Of a stretch of 64,000 bases of DNA, positions 17,803 through 27,004 are shown piece after piece. The notes beneath the pieces are model-generated. The model was not told where the DNA came from and did not search any database. It saw only the letters and a program-made list of their open reading frames with translations. The position numbers were made by a program, and so were the translations under genes. Numbering within the stretch: the stretch's first letter is position 1; every line of letters begins with the position of its first letter. The stretch is from Tannockella sp964372125 (GTDB taxonomy: Bacteria > Bacillota_I > Bacilli_A > Erysipelotrichales > Coprobacillaceae), in assembly GCA_964372125.1 (NCBI GenBank), contig CAYJPL010000003.1, positions 1 through 64,000 of the forward strand, in the 5' to 3' direction.

Positions 17803-18189
17803 ATGGAAGAAATCGTTTTATTATATAATTTAGAAGATACAGAGCACGGGAAAGCAATTAAAATTATGTTGATGCAACTTGGGGTGCAAGTTAAATATGT
17901 TAGCAGTGAAGATATGAAAAAACAAATAGGCTATTTAGTGAATGTTGATGGTTATGCAAACGATGAAGTGGAAACAACTGTTGAAGGCGCTGATGAAGAG
18001 ATGTTGGTAATGCATAATTTTAATGATGAACAAACTGATTTAATATTAAGTTTGTTTAAAAATGCAGGGATTCCTTTTATTCCTCTAAAAGCTATTACTA
18101 CACCAACAAATATTGAGTGGTCATTATATAAGTTATATAATGAGATAAAAAAAGAATATGAAGAAATAGCAAGAAAAAGACCATCATAG
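17803..18189 (+). CDS. DUF3783-like protein of unknown function
   Basis: The 128-residue protein begins MEEIVLLYNLEDTEHGKAI and contains a C-terminal FKNAGIPFIPLKAITTPTN followed by W, typical of DUF3783 proteins (small cytoplasmic proteins of Bacillota without known function). The start is the ATG at 17803: GAGG lies upstream and a promoter occupies the earlier in-frame stretch. No membrane segment or catalytic motif is visible. It is a single gene ended by a hairpin; no functional clue comes from its neighbours rpsD and pyrF. Confidence 0.75.
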   Translation: MEEIVLLYNLEDTEHGKAIKIMLMQLGVQVKYVSSEDMKKQIGYLVNVDGYANDEVETTVEGADEEMLVMHNFNDEQTDLILSLFKNAGIPFIPLKAITTPTNIEWSLYKLYNEIKKEYEEIARKRPS

Positions 18190-18198
18190 GTCTTTTTT
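18174..18198 (+). terminator. Terminator of the DUF3783-like gene
   Basis: AAAAAGACC-atcat-AGGTCTTTTTT hairpin overlapping the last codons and stop. Confidence 0.75.
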
Positions 18199-18224
18199 AT
18201 TTATTACATTTTTTACAAATGTAA

Positions 18225-18253
18225 TTGCTTAAGATGCCACAATTTGTTATAAT
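18225..18253 (+). promoter_or_regulatory. Promoter of pyrF-pyrE
   Basis: -35 TTGCTT (18225-18230), 17-bp spacer, -10 TATAAT (18248-18253). The leader is only about 25 bases, too short for a PyrR attenuator. Confidence 0.75.
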
Positions 18254-18283
18254 GACCGATAGGTAAATAGATGGAGGTCAAAT

Positions 18284-18991
18284 ATGAACGATAGTAAAGT
18301 ATGTATTGCATTAGATTTTGAAACAAGACATGAAGTAGAAGAATTCTTGAAGAAATTTGATGGAGAAAAACTATATGTAAAAATTGGTATGGAGTTATTT
18401 TATGGTGGTGGAATTGAAATGATCAAAATGATAAAATCATTGGGACATGAAATATTCTTAGACTTGAAATTACATGATATTCCAAATACTGTAAAAAGCG
18501 CAATGAAACAACTTGCTAAATTAGATGTAGACATGGTAAATGTGCATGCATCTGGAAGCATTGAAATGATGAAAGCTGCTATTGCAGGACTTGAAGAAGG
18601 AAAAACTGGTGATAAAAGACCAATATGTATTGCGGTAACTTGCCTTACATCACTAGACCAAAGTGTATTAGATAATGAACTATTTATAAATCAACCTTTA
18701 GAAAATGTAGTATTAGGTTGGGCAAAAAATGCTAAAGAAGCAGGATTAGATGGGGTGGTTTGTTCACCTTTAGAATCAAAAATCATTCATGATAATTTAG
18801 GACTTGATTTTTTAACTGTTACGCCTGGTATTCGTCTAGCAACTGATTCAGTAAATGACCAAAAACGTGTAACAACACCTGCTAAGGCAAGAGAACTTAC
18901 ATCAAGTTATATTGTAGTAGGGCGTACAATCACTGGTTCAAGTGATCCACTTACAACATACAAAGAAGTATATAGAGATTTTCAAGGATAG
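18284..18991 (+). CDS. pyrF: Orotidine 5'-phosphate decarboxylase
   Basis: Decarboxylates OMP to UMP, the last step of pyrimidine synthesis. The 235-residue TIM barrel shows the catalytic DLKLHDIPNT (K and D at about residues 60-65), a leading CIALDF, GVVCSPLES, the TPGIRL loop near 180 and the phosphate site YIVVGRTIT near 206-215. GGAGG precedes the ATG. It is nine bases upstream of pyrE in one operon. The other pyr genes are not in the window, and no PyrR-type leader is seen here. Confidence 0.97.
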   Translation: MNDSKVCIALDFETRHEVEEFLKKFDGEKLYVKIGMELFYGGGIEMIKMIKSLGHEIFLDLKLHDIPNTVKSAMKQLAKLDVDMVNVHASGSIEMMKAAIAGLEEGKTGDKRPICIAVTCLTSLDQSVLDNELFINQPLENVVLGWAKNAKEAGLDGVVCSPLESKIIHDNLGLDFLTVTPGIRLATDSVNDQKRVTTPAKARELTSSYIVVGRTITGSSDPLTTYKEVYRDFQG

Positions 18992-19000
18992 GAGAGAATT

Positions 19001-19633
19001 ATGAAAAAAACAATCGCAAAACACTTATTAGATATTCAAGCAGTATTTTTGAGACCAAATGAACCATTTACATGGGCAAGTGGTATTAAATCACCAATCT
19101 ATTGTGACAACCGTCTTACATTATCTTTTCCAGCAGTAAGAAAAGATGTTGAGTTAGGACTTGCAAAATTAGTACAAGATAACTTCCCAGAGGCAGAATG
19201 TTTAATGGGGACAGCAACAGCAGGTATAGCACATGCAGCATTAGTTGCAGATATTTTAGAATTGCCAATGGGATATGTACGTGGTGGAGCAAAAAGCCAT
19301 GGACGTAATAATCAAATTGAGGGAAAAATTCAACCTGGCATGAAAGTGGTAGTAGTTGAAGACTTACTTTCAACTGGTGGAAGCTCACTTGAATGTGTTG
19401 AAGTTTTAAAAGAGGCTGGGTGTGAGGTAATTGGTTTAATCGCAATCTTTACATATGGACTACCAAAAGCAACTATAAATTTTGAAGCTGCTAACTGTAA
19501 GTATGCAACACTTACAGATTATGAAACATTGGTAGAAGTAGCTGTTGAAAATGGTTATATTAAAGAAACTGATATGGAAAAATTAAAAGCATGGAAAACA
19601 AATCCAGCTGATGAATCTTGGATGTCTAAATAA
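19001..19633 (+). CDS. pyrE: Orotate phosphoribosyltransferase
   Basis: Joins orotate and PRPP to make OMP, the substrate of the preceding gene. The 210-residue protein has the PRPP-binding motif VVVVEDLLSTGGSS (about 115-128), the flexible loop segment GGAKSHGRNNQIEG near 93-106, and the N-terminal FTWASGIKSPIYCDNR substrate region. GGAGAG precedes the ATG. It is the last gene of the pyrFE operon, followed by a strong hairpin shared with the convergent tag gene. Confidence 0.97.
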   Translation: MKKTIAKHLLDIQAVFLRPNEPFTWASGIKSPIYCDNRLTLSFPAVRKDVELGLAKLVQDNFPEAECLMGTATAGIAHAALVADILELPMGYVRGGAKSHGRNNQIEGKIQPGMKVVVVEDLLSTGGSSLECVEVLKEAGCEVIGLIAIFTYGLPKATINFEAANCKYATLTDYETLVEVAVENGYIKETDMEKLKAWKTNPADESWMSK

Positions 19634-19637
19634 TAAA

Positions 19638-19678
19638 TAAGGGTAGAACACACTATGATATGTTCTACCCTTTCTTGT
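19638..19678. terminator. Bidirectional terminator between pyrE and tag
   Basis: GGGTAGAACA...TGTTCTACCC stem (19641-19670) followed by a T-rich tract on the plus strand. It overlaps the stop codon of the minus-strand tag gene. Confidence 0.75.
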
Positions 19679-20231
19679 TGTAACAAAAGCAATCAGTTGT
19701 ATGATCATTTACCATACCAGTTGCTTGCATGAATGCATATGTAATAGTTGAACCTACAAATTTAAAACCACGTCTTTTTAAATCTTTACTAATTGTATCT
19801 GATAATTTGGTAGTAGCTGGGACTTGGCTAGCACTTTTCCAATGCCCTATAACAGGTTCATTGTCCACAAATGCCCATATATAACTATCAAAGCTACCGA
19901 ACTCTTCTTGTACTTTAATAAATGCATTTGCATTACCTATAATTGCATTGATTTTTCCACGGTGTCGGATAATTCCTTCATTTAGCACTAGTTCTTCTAC
20001 TTTTTGTTCATTGTATAGCGATACCTTATGATAGTCAAAATTGTCAAATGCTTCTAAAAATGCATCACGTTTTTTTAAAACAGTAATCCATGAAAGTCCA
20101 GCTTGCATGGATTCAAGTGAAAGCATTTCAAAAAGTTTTTGTTCATCATGAACTGGGTTACCCCATTCTTTATCGTGATATTCTTTATATAGCGATGAAT
20201 CATCTACCCATTTACAGCGCTGTATGCTCAT
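19665..20231 (-). CDS. tag: DNA-3-methyladenine glycosylase I
   Basis: Removes 3-methyladenine from alkylated DNA in base-excision repair. The 188-residue protein has the Tag family features: early Cys in RCKWV and late DHTTDCFCY, which supply the Cys/His zinc ligands; EYHDKEWGNPVHDEQKLFE near residue 17; ESMQAGLSWITVLKKR with the base-pocket Glu; and KFVGSTITYAFMQATGMVNDH. The start is set to the ATG at 20231, with AGGAGA upstream, rather than an earlier in-frame ATG. Length agrees with E. coli Tag (187). Confidence 0.96.
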   Translation of the reverse strand: MSIQRCKWVDDSSLYKEYHDKEWGNPVHDEQKLFEMLSLESMQAGLSWITVLKKRDAFLEAFDNFDYHKVSLYNEQKVEELVLNEGIIRHRGKINAIIGNANAFIKVQEEFGSFDSYIWAFVDNEPVIGHWKSASQVPATTKLSDTISKDLKRRGFKFVGSTITYAFMQATGMVNDHTTDCFCYNKKG

Positions 20232-20272
20232 TGTTTGTCTCCTTACTTTATATAATCTTGATTGTAACATAT

Positions 20273-20296
20273 AATCATCTTTTGTAATAGATGATT
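20273..20296. repeat. Palindrome overlapping the acylphosphatase -35 box
   Basis: AATCATCT (20273-20280), 8-bp spacer, AGATGATT (20289-20296). It lies between divergent tag and the acylphosphatase gene and covers the -35 hexamer, so it may be an operator. No regulator can be assigned. Confidence 0.45.
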
Positions 20297-20310
20297 AAAT
20301 AGTATATAAT
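20282..20310 (+). promoter_or_regulatory. Promoter of the acylphosphatase gene
   Basis: -35 TTGTAA (20282-20287), 17-bp spacer, -10 TATAAT (20305-20310). Confidence 0.7.
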
Positions 20311-20359
20311 CTATTTAACTAATACATAAAGCATATTAATGGATAAAGTGAGGGAAAAA

Positions 20360-20707
20360 ATGAAAAAAATAGTAAAGAAGTTTTTTCAATATTTGGCAAA
20401 AAAGTCAGCTAATAAAATTGAATTTGGTGTATATGAAGAAAGTGAAGTTGTTTGTCGTAAGTATAAATTCTATGGTAAGGTACAAAATGTCGGATTTCGT
20501 CCAACTACAAGCGTTTGGGCTAATAAACTCAAACTTGCTGGTGAAGTAAAAAACATGGATGATGGGACTGTAGAATTGATTATACAAGGTCAAATAAACA
20601 AAATAAATGCACTAATTGATGCTTATAATCAAATAGACCGAATTAAAATAACTAAAGTTAAAGTATGGGAACTTGAGTGTAGTGATGATAGAGGATCCTT
20701 TTTGTAA
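20360..20707 (+). CDS. Acylphosphatase with a basic N-terminal extension
   Basis: Hydrolyses acyl phosphates such as acetyl phosphate. The catalytic domain is the C-terminal 85 residues of 115: the phosphate-binding loop GKVQNVGFRPTT (family GxVQGVGFR, catalytic Arg kept) and VKNMDDGTVE with the catalytic Asn. The first 30 residues are basic (MKKIVKKFFQYLAKKSANK), which is unlike the usual 90-residue acylphosphatase and may bind membrane or nucleic acid; this is inference. The start is the ATG at 20360 with GAGGG upstream. Monocistronic, with a weak hairpin after it. Confidence 0.88.
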   Translation: MKKIVKKFFQYLAKKSANKIEFGVYEESEVVCRKYKFYGKVQNVGFRPTTSVWANKLKLAGEVKNMDDGTVELIIQGQINKINALIDAYNQIDRIKITKVKVWELECSDDRGSFL

Positions 20708-20716
20708 TTAATAGTT

Positions 20717-20742
20717 ATGTGCACTTTTTATGTGCTTTTTTT
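20717..20742 (+). terminator. Weak terminator of the acylphosphatase gene
   Basis: Short GCAC / GTGC stem followed by a run of seven Ts. Confidence 0.4.
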
Positions 20743-20808
20743 ATACATATTTAACCAGAAAACTTTCATGGTTGATTATTTAAGGAATATATAAGATAGG
20801 AGGAAGTT

Positions 20809-21510
20809 ATGTCATATATAACGTTTGAAGGAGTAACAAAAGAATATCGTGTGGGTGAGGTTTCGATACATGCGCTTGCAGGAATAGATTTTGAAATTAA
20901 TAAAGGGGAATTGGTAATTATTGCAGGTGCCTCAGGAGCAGGGAAAAGTACCATTTTAAATCTTCTTGGTGGAATGGATTTATGCACAAATGGACAGATA
21001 CGTATTGATGGAAAACGTATTGATAAATATAGTGATAAACAACTTACATCATATAGAAGAGAAGATATTGGATTTGTATTTCAGTTTTATAATTTGATGC
21101 CAAATTTAACGGCTAAAGAGAATGTCGAATTGTCTACACAAGTTGTAAAAGAGCCGATGGACATTGAAGAATTATTTATCCAAGTAGGCCTGCAAGACAG
21201 AAAAAATAACTTTCCATCACAACTCTCTGGTGGAGAACAACAAAGAGTAGCAATAGCTAGAGCACTCGCAAAAAATCCAAAACTTCTACTATGTGATGAA
21301 CCAACTGGAGCACTTGATTATAATACCGGTAAGCAAATTCTTTCATTGATACAAGACATGTGTAAGCAGATAAAAATGACAGTAGTATTAATCACTCATA
21401 ACCTATCAATATGTCCAATTGGTGATAAAGTAATAAAGGTTAAAAACGGCCTTATTGAAAGTGTTGAGATTAATGAAACACCAAAATCAATAGATGAAGT
21501 TGAGTGGTAA
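20809..21510 (+). CDS. ABC transporter ATPase, MacB/LolD type
   Basis: The 233-residue ATPase energises the permease that follows. It has Walker A GASGAGKST (about residues 43-51), Q-loop VFQFYNLMP, signature LSGGEQQRVAIARAL, Walker B LLLCDEPTGALD and switch His in VLITHN. GGAGG precedes the ATG. The stop is one base before the likely start of the permease, so the two are translated together. Proteins of this type drive peptide, antibiotic or lipoprotein export; the substrate is unknown. Confidence 0.93.
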   Translation: MSYITFEGVTKEYRVGEVSIHALAGIDFEINKGELVIIAGASGAGKSTILNLLGGMDLCTNGQIRIDGKRIDKYSDKQLTSYRREDIGFVFQFYNLMPNLTAKENVELSTQVVKEPMDIEELFIQVGLQDRKNNFPSQLSGGEQQRVAIARALAKNPKLLLCDEPTGALDYNTGKQILSLIQDMCKQIKMTVVLITHNLSICPIGDKVIKVKNGLIESVEINETPKSIDEVEW

Positions 21511-21511
21511 T

Positions 21512-23953
21512 ATGAAAAACAAAATATTATTAGATACCATTTATACAATTAAAGGTTCATTAGGTAAATATCTTACTTTGTTATTTATTGTATTGTTTGG
21601 AACAGGATTTTTTGCAGGAATGCTCTCAATTTCTACGGTTATGGAAGAAAGTGTAGAAAAATACTATGATGATAACAAATTATTTGATATACAGTTATAT
21701 TCAACCGTTGGATTTGATGAAGATGATATACAAGATATTAAGTCATATAGTGATGATTATATTGTTGAAGGAACACATTTTTTGGATGTCGTTGCAACGT
21801 ATAATAATAATGAATCAACAATTAGAATGGAAGGCTATGATCAACATCAAGATATAAATCAAATAGAATTAGTTGAAGGTAGATATCCAAGCAAACCTAA
21901 TGAAGTACTAGCAGAAGTCTCAAGTGATGTTACTAAAAATCCAGATATTGGTGATAAAATTATTGTAGAAAGAACAAGTCAAGCTCTAGAAAATGTCATA
22001 AACACAAGTGAGTTTGAAGTAGTAGGAATTATTACAGCACCTAAGTATATGACAAAAATCAAGGAAACAAGTACTCTTGAAAATCAACAACTTCAAACAT
22101 ATATATATGTAAGCAATGAAGTTTTCGTAAATGACTTGTATCCTACTGTCTATATCTACAATAAAGGACTAACGAATTTATCTTCTTTTGGGAATCAGTA
22201 TGACAAAACTGTTGATGAAGATTTGAAAAAGTTTGAAGATTTTGTAAGTGGTATTGTTATAAAAAAAGAAGAATATATACAATCTATCAGTGGTCAAGAT
22301 GTCGATGTAGAATGGACAATACTTACAAGGGAGCAACATTACTCATCACAATCTTTTATAGATACTGTTTTGCAGATGGAAGTTATCGGATTATTATTCC
22401 CGATATTTTTCTTCTTGGTTTCTGCACTGGTTTGTTTAACGACTATATCGCGTATGGTTTCCAATCAAAGGAGTCAAATAGGTACATTGCGTGCACTTGG
22501 GTATAGTAAGCTAACATGTATGTTTAAATATCTATTTTATTGTATAAGTGCAACAATTATAGGTGGTATTATTGGGGGAATAGTTGGTGTGTTTGTGTTT
22601 CCACAAATCATTTATAATACATGGAATTTATCATATAATTTACCATCAATATATTTTGAATTTCCATATACAATTGTTATTTTTTCAATAATTATCTTTT
22701 TAATTGTAATGTTATTGACTACTATACTTACAATAATAAAGGAAACTAAAGAGGTTCCAAGTGAATTAATGCGACCAAAAGCACCGGCAATAGGAAAGAA
22801 AATCATTTTTGAAAAGATACCGTTTTTATGGGAAAGGTTATCTTTTACAAGCAAAGTAACATTAAGAAATATATTACGTTACAAAAAAAGATTGGTTATG
22901 ACGGCACTGGGAATTGGTGGATGTACATGTCTACTTATTACTGGATTTGGTATGAAGGATTCAATTGGTGGTATTGTAGAATTACAATATGATAACCTTA
23001 CACTTTATGATGCAAGTATCACTGGTACAATAGATTATTCATTAATTGAAGAAGAACTACAAAATATTGATGATAATGCTATTTTTGTACCAAGTGTAAA
23101 CTATATGACTAAAATTACAAGTGAAGAATCATATACTTCATACATACAAATATATGAAAATGATAAGGAAATGAAAGAAGCAAATAATGTTGTTGATGCT
23201 AGTAGTGACAAAACGTTAACATTAGATGATAATAGTATTTTAATTAGTTCAAAACTTGCAGAGTTACTTGCAATAAAACAAGGGGACATAGTACTACTAG
23301 AAGGTATAGACGGTAATAGCAAAGAAGTAAAAGTTGGTGGTGTTTTTGAAAGGTATATTAATCATGAAATATATATATCAAGTACATACTATCAAGAACT
23401 GTTTGAAGTCATTCCAAGTGTAAATACAGTCCAAGTAATCAGTGAAATCGATAAAGAAATCTTACAAGAGGATATCATGGAAATAGAAGGTGTAGATGGG
23501 GTTTTATTTGTCGATGATATAATAACAAGTTTTGATAGTATTATTAGTGGAATGGATTTAGTTGTCATTGTAATAATCGTATGTGCCGCTACATTAGCAT
23601 TCGTAGTCCTTGGAAATCTTGCCTCAATAAATATTAACGAACGTAAAAGAGAAATAGCAACTTTAAAAGTGCTTGGATTCAATGAAAAAGAAACAAAGTC
23701 TTACATATTTAAAGAGAGTATTGTGCTTACAGCTATTGGTTCTATTGTAGGGGTTATACTAGGTATACTAATACATCATTTTATAATTCGACAAGTCGAA
23801 ATAGAATCTATGATGTTTCTTCGATTTGCATCGATAAAGAGTATTATTTATTCAGTACTTATTACATTTATATTTTCGATACTTGTAAATAAAATAATGC
23901 TGACAAGAATTAAAAGTATAGATATGGTTGAATCTCTAAAAAGTGTCGAATAA
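21512..23953 (+). CDS. ABC transporter permease with two FtsX domains
   Basis: The 813-residue membrane protein has a first transmembrane segment at about 15-35, a large extracellular domain, an FtsX block with three segments (about 285-405), a re-entry segment near 455-475, a second extracellular domain, and a final FtsX block (about 690-805). That is the duplicated layout of large MacB-like permeases in Gram-positives. The ATG at 21512 immediately follows the ATPase stop; an overlapping ATG at 21494 is possible but has no ribosome binding site. It works with the ATPase upstream. A strong terminator follows. Confidence 0.9.
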   Translation: MKNKILLDTIYTIKGSLGKYLTLLFIVLFGTGFFAGMLSISTVMEESVEKYYDDNKLFDIQLYSTVGFDEDDIQDIKSYSDDYIVEGTHFLDVVATYNNNESTIRMEGYDQHQDINQIELVEGRYPSKPNEVLAEVSSDVTKNPDIGDKIIVERTSQALENVINTSEFEVVGIITAPKYMTKIKETSTLENQQLQTYIYVSNEVFVNDLYPTVYIYNKGLTNLSSFGNQYDKTVDEDLKKFEDFVSGIVIKKEEYIQSISGQDVDVEWTILTREQHYSSQSFIDTVLQMEVIGLLFPIFFFLVSALVCLTTISRMVSNQRSQIGTLRALGYSKLTCMFKYLFYCISATIIGGIIGGIVGVFVFPQIIYNTWNLSYNLPSIYFEFPYTIVIFSIIIFLIVMLLTTILTIIKETKEVPSELMRPKAPAIGKKIIFEKIPFLWERLSFTSKVTLRNILRYKKRLVMTALGIGGCTCLLITGFGMKDSIGGIVELQYDNLTLYDASITGTIDYSLIEEELQNIDDNAIFVPSVNYMTKITSEESYTSYIQIYENDKEMKEANNVVDASSDKTLTLDDNSILISSKLAELLAIKQGDIVLLEGIDGNSKEVKVGGVFERYINHEIYISSTYYQELFEVIPSVNTVQVISEIDKEILQEDIMEIEGVDGVLFVDDIITSFDSIISGMDLVVIVIIVCAATLAFVVLGNLASININERKREIATLKVLGFNEKETKSYIFKESIVLTAIGSIVGVILGILIHHFIIRQVEIESMMFLRFASIKSIIYSVLITFIFSILVNKIMLTRIKSIDMVESLKSVE

Positions 23954-23958
23954 TAAAT

Positions 23959-23992
23959 AAAGGTCATACGTCTTATAACGTATGACTTTTTG
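23959..23992 (+). terminator. Terminator of the ABC operon
   Basis: AAGGTCATACGT-cttata-ACGTATGACTTTTT hairpin with a T run. Confidence 0.85.
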
Positions 23993-24067
23993 CATAAAAG
24001 TACTGATTTATCTTTACAATAAATAATAGAAGATGTACGATGTAGTAAGCTAAAAAAGGAGAATATG

Positions 24068-25432
24068 ATGCAAAAAGACTTAACTGTGGGATCCCCATTA
24101 AAATTAATAATAACATTTGCGATCCCTATATTTTTGGGATTATTATTTCAACAATTATATAGCATGGTAGATGCAATTATAGTAGAAAGATTTGTAGGGA
24201 TTGATGCTTATACAGGTGTTGGAGCTACTGGCTCTTTAAACTTTCTTGTACTTGGATTTGTATCTGGACTAGCAACTGGGTTTAGTATTCCAATTTCACA
24301 AGCATTTGGTGCAAAAAACTATGAATTGGTAAAACGATATTATTTAACAGCATTATTATTGACTGTTATAATTTCTATTGTTTTAGGTACGGTTGTAGTA
24401 TTTTTCTTAAAAGATATTTTAGAACTTTTAAGTACCCCAAGTACGATATTTAATCATGCTTACAATTATATAATGCCAATATTTGGGTGTATGATTGGAA
24501 TATTTCTGTACAATTTTTTATCCTCTTTAATGCGTGCGTTAGGGGATAGTAAAACACCACTATATTTTTTAATGTTTTCAAGTGTATTAAATATTATTTT
24601 AGATTTAGTATTTATCATTGTTTTTGATTTAGGTACATTAGGAGCAGGACTTGCAACTGCAATGTCACAACTGATTTCTGCACTTCTATGTCTAAGACTT
24701 GTATTTACACGATATGAAATATTGAAATTAAACAAAGCAGATCTATATTGTAAAAAACAAGAAGTAGGTAAGCTTTTAGGGATAGGTGTACCAATGGGAT
24801 TACAGTTTTCTATAACTGCAATTGGAAGTATTATAATGACATATTCAGTAAATGGATTAGGAGCATTTTATGTTACTGCAGTAACAAGTGCAAGCCGAAT
24901 AATTATGCTTACAATGCAAGGGTTAGAAACCTTAGGTATTACAATCGCAAATTTCACTGGACAAAATATAGGTGCAATGAAATTAGAACGAGTAAAAAAG
25001 GGTGTGAACGTTGCCTTGATAATGGCACTTGGCTATAGCGTGCTATGCCTAGGGTTGATTGTTTTATTTGGTGATACGTTAATCGGTATTTTCATAAGTG
25101 AATACGATGCATTGTTATTTAAAAACATTAATGAATACCTATTTGTTAATGTAATATTCTACTTTTTCCTAGGCGCACTTATGATACTTAGAAATATGAT
25201 ACAAGGTGCTGGGTATTCAAAGTTTGCGATGATTGTGGGTGTTACAGAAATGATAGCGCGAGCAATTGTAGGATTTATCTTTGTAGGGATTTTTGGTTAT
25301 CAAGCTGTACTGTATGCAAATCCTCTAGCGTGGACGCTTGCAACAATTGTATTATTCTTTATGTATCGTTATGTGTTATCTGAAATATCAAAATCATTTC
25401 TTTTGAAACAACAAGAAGATTTGATATTTTAA
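24068..25432 (+). CDS. MATE-family multidrug/organic cation efflux protein
   Basis: Integral membrane antiporter with about 12 transmembrane segments over 454 residues, in two similar halves. Family marks are GSPLKLIITFAIPIFLG at the start, FQQLYSMVDAIIVERFVG near 27-44, and ATGFSIPISQAFGAKN near 70-85. It probably exports drugs or metabolites using Na+ or H+, but the substrate is unknown. Two adjacent ATGs exist; the second (24068) is six bases from GGAG and is preferred over 24065. It is monocistronic. Confidence 0.92.
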   Translation: MQKDLTVGSPLKLIITFAIPIFLGLLFQQLYSMVDAIIVERFVGIDAYTGVGATGSLNFLVLGFVSGLATGFSIPISQAFGAKNYELVKRYYLTALLLTVIISIVLGTVVVFFLKDILELLSTPSTIFNHAYNYIMPIFGCMIGIFLYNFLSSLMRALGDSKTPLYFLMFSSVLNIILDLVFIIVFDLGTLGAGLATAMSQLISALLCLRLVFTRYEILKLNKADLYCKKQEVGKLLGIGVPMGLQFSITAIGSIIMTYSVNGLGAFYVTAVTSASRIIMLTMQGLETLGITIANFTGQNIGAMKLERVKKGVNVALIMALGYSVLCLGLIVLFGDTLIGIFISEYDALLFKNINEYLFVNVIFYFFLGALMILRNMIQGAGYSKFAMIVGVTEMIARAIVGFIFVGIFGYQAVLYANPLAWTLATIVLFFMYRYVLSEISKSFLLKQQEDLIF

Positions 25433-25493
25433 ATGCAAATTTAGTATGTCTCCACTAGTAATGTGATATGATTAATTCAAAAGGAGATACATG

Positions 25494-25829
25494 ATGGAAA
25501 AATTACATATTTTATGGGTAAATGATAACCCGACGACTGCTCATAACATGGTTTTTATGTATGGGATTAATGCATTAGTACAAGGTTGGTTTGATGATGT
25601 TGAAATTATAATATGGGGTGCAAGTACAGAACTTGTTGCTAAGGATAAGTCTATCCAAGATAAAATCAAAGAAGCAATTGATTCAGGCGTAAGTGTAGTG
25701 GCGTGTCTAGCGTGTGCTAAAAATGTAGGTGCTGTTGAAATATTAGAGAGCTTATCCGTTGATGTTAAATACATGGGCGTGCCATTAACACAAATACTAA
25801 AAAATAATGAGAAGTTAATTACAATATAA
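25494..25829 (+). CDS. DsrE-like small protein
   Basis: The 111-residue protein has an alpha/beta layout like the DsrE/DsrF fold: HILWVNDNPTTAHNM, VEIIIWGASTELVA, then VSVVACLACAKNVGA with two cysteines, and a closing VKYMGVPLTQIL. DsrE-fold proteins carry sulfur on a cysteine or bind small ligands; whether this one does is unknown. It has no partner genes such as tusBE nearby. The ATG at 25494 sits seven bases from GGAG; an adjacent upstream ATG (25491) is possible. A hairpin terminator follows. Confidence 0.75.
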   Translation: MEKLHILWVNDNPTTAHNMVFMYGINALVQGWFDDVEIIIWGASTELVAKDKSIQDKIKEAIDSGVSVVACLACAKNVGAVEILESLSVDVKYMGVPLTQILKNNEKLITI

Positions 25830-25830
25830 G

Positions 25831-25875
25831 AAAATAGCTATTACTAACAATACGTTAATAATAGCTATTTTTTAT
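25831..25875. terminator. Bidirectional terminator between the DsrE-like gene and asnA
   Basis: AAAATAGCTATTA ... TAATAGCTATTTTTT, a 13-bp stem with loop, flanked by A/T runs on both sides. Confidence 0.8.
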
Positions 25876-26888
25876 AATAGTTCGATACCTTGTTCTTTAC
25901 AAATAGTAAGTGTTTGTTCATCCCATAAAGAAGCTTGTACTTCTCCAATATGTAATTTGCGTAAGAAAAATAAGCACAAACGACTTTGCCCGATTCCACC
26001 ACCAATAGAAAGTGGTAATTTATTTGACATTATATTTTTATGATATGGCAGCTGTAAACGATCTAGTACATTTGCTTTTTCAAGTTGTGATGCTAAAGCT
26101 TGGCTATCAACGCGTATTCCCATAGAAGATAATTCTAAGGCTTCTTGTAATACATTGTTCCACACGATAATGTCACAGTTAAGTGACCAATCGTCATAAT
26201 CTGGAGCACGTACATCATGGATTTCACCTGAGTCAAGTACATCACCAATTTGCATAATACAAACAGCTTTTTTATCTTTAGTAATGGCATTTTCACGTTG
26301 TTTATCATTCATGTTAGGATACATGTTTTCTAATTCTTGAGTAGTAATGAAGAAAATTTCTTCAGGTAAAATTGTACGATCAAGTTGTGGATATCTTTCA
26401 AGCATCATTTCTTCTACATCAAGTAGTACTTGATAAATTTTACGTACTGTTTTTTGTAAATAAGCAATTGTACGATCCTCTTTGTCAATAATATACTCCC
26501 AATCCCATTGATCTACATACATCGAGTGAATATTATCTAATTCTTCATCCTTACGTATCGCATTCATATCGGTATATAAACCAGTATGCATAGAAAAATT
26601 GTAGCGATGTAATGCATCTCTTTTCCACTTGGCAAGCGAATGAATAATTTCAATTTCTAAATTTTCATTTAAATCACTACATACAAAAGAAACTGGTTTT
26701 TCATATCCACTTAAGTTATCATTTAGTCCAGTGTTCTTTAATAGAAATAATGGTGCAGATACACGTGTTAAGTGTAGTTGCTTTGCAAGTCCAGTTTGGA
26801 ATGCATCTTTAATTAGTTTGATTGCTTTTTCAGTTTCGATTAAACTAAGTTTTGCTTTATAGTCTTTAGGTGCTACTAATTTACTCAT
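25872..26888 (-). CDS. asnA: Aspartate-ammonia ligase (asparagine synthetase A)
   Basis: Makes asparagine from aspartate, ammonia and ATP. The 338-residue class II synthetase-like protein has HLTRVSAPLFL near residues 39-49, GLNDNLSGYEKPVSF, the SMYVDQWDWE segment and the late LPLSIGGGIGQSRLC (ATP-binding motif 3, about 302-316). GGGGGA precedes the ATG. No T-box was seen in the 115-base upstream gap, so control of asparagine synthesis is not visible here. Convergent with the DsrE-like gene. Confidence 0.97.
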   Translation of the reverse strand: MSKLVAPKDYKAKLSLIETEKAIKLIKDAFQTGLAKQLHLTRVSAPLFLLKNTGLNDNLSGYEKPVSFVCSDLNENLEIEIIHSLAKWKRDALHRYNFSMHTGLYTDMNAIRKDEELDNIHSMYVDQWDWEYIIDKEDRTIAYLQKTVRKIYQVLLDVEEMMLERYPQLDRTILPEEIFFITTQELENMYPNMNDKQRENAITKDKKAVCIMQIGDVLDSGEIHDVRAPDYDDWSLNCDIIVWNNVLQEALELSSMGIRVDSQALASQLEKANVLDRLQLPYHKNIMSNKLPLSIGGGIGQSRLCLFFLRKLHIGEVQASLWDEQTLTICKEQGIELL

Positions 26889-27004
26889 ATTCTATCCCCC
26901 TATATTAACATTGTATACAATTATAACACAAACTTTATAAAAGGATAGTTCTATTTTATAAATTTATGTGATAAAATTAAGTATAAAAAATAAAGGGGAT
27001 AATT

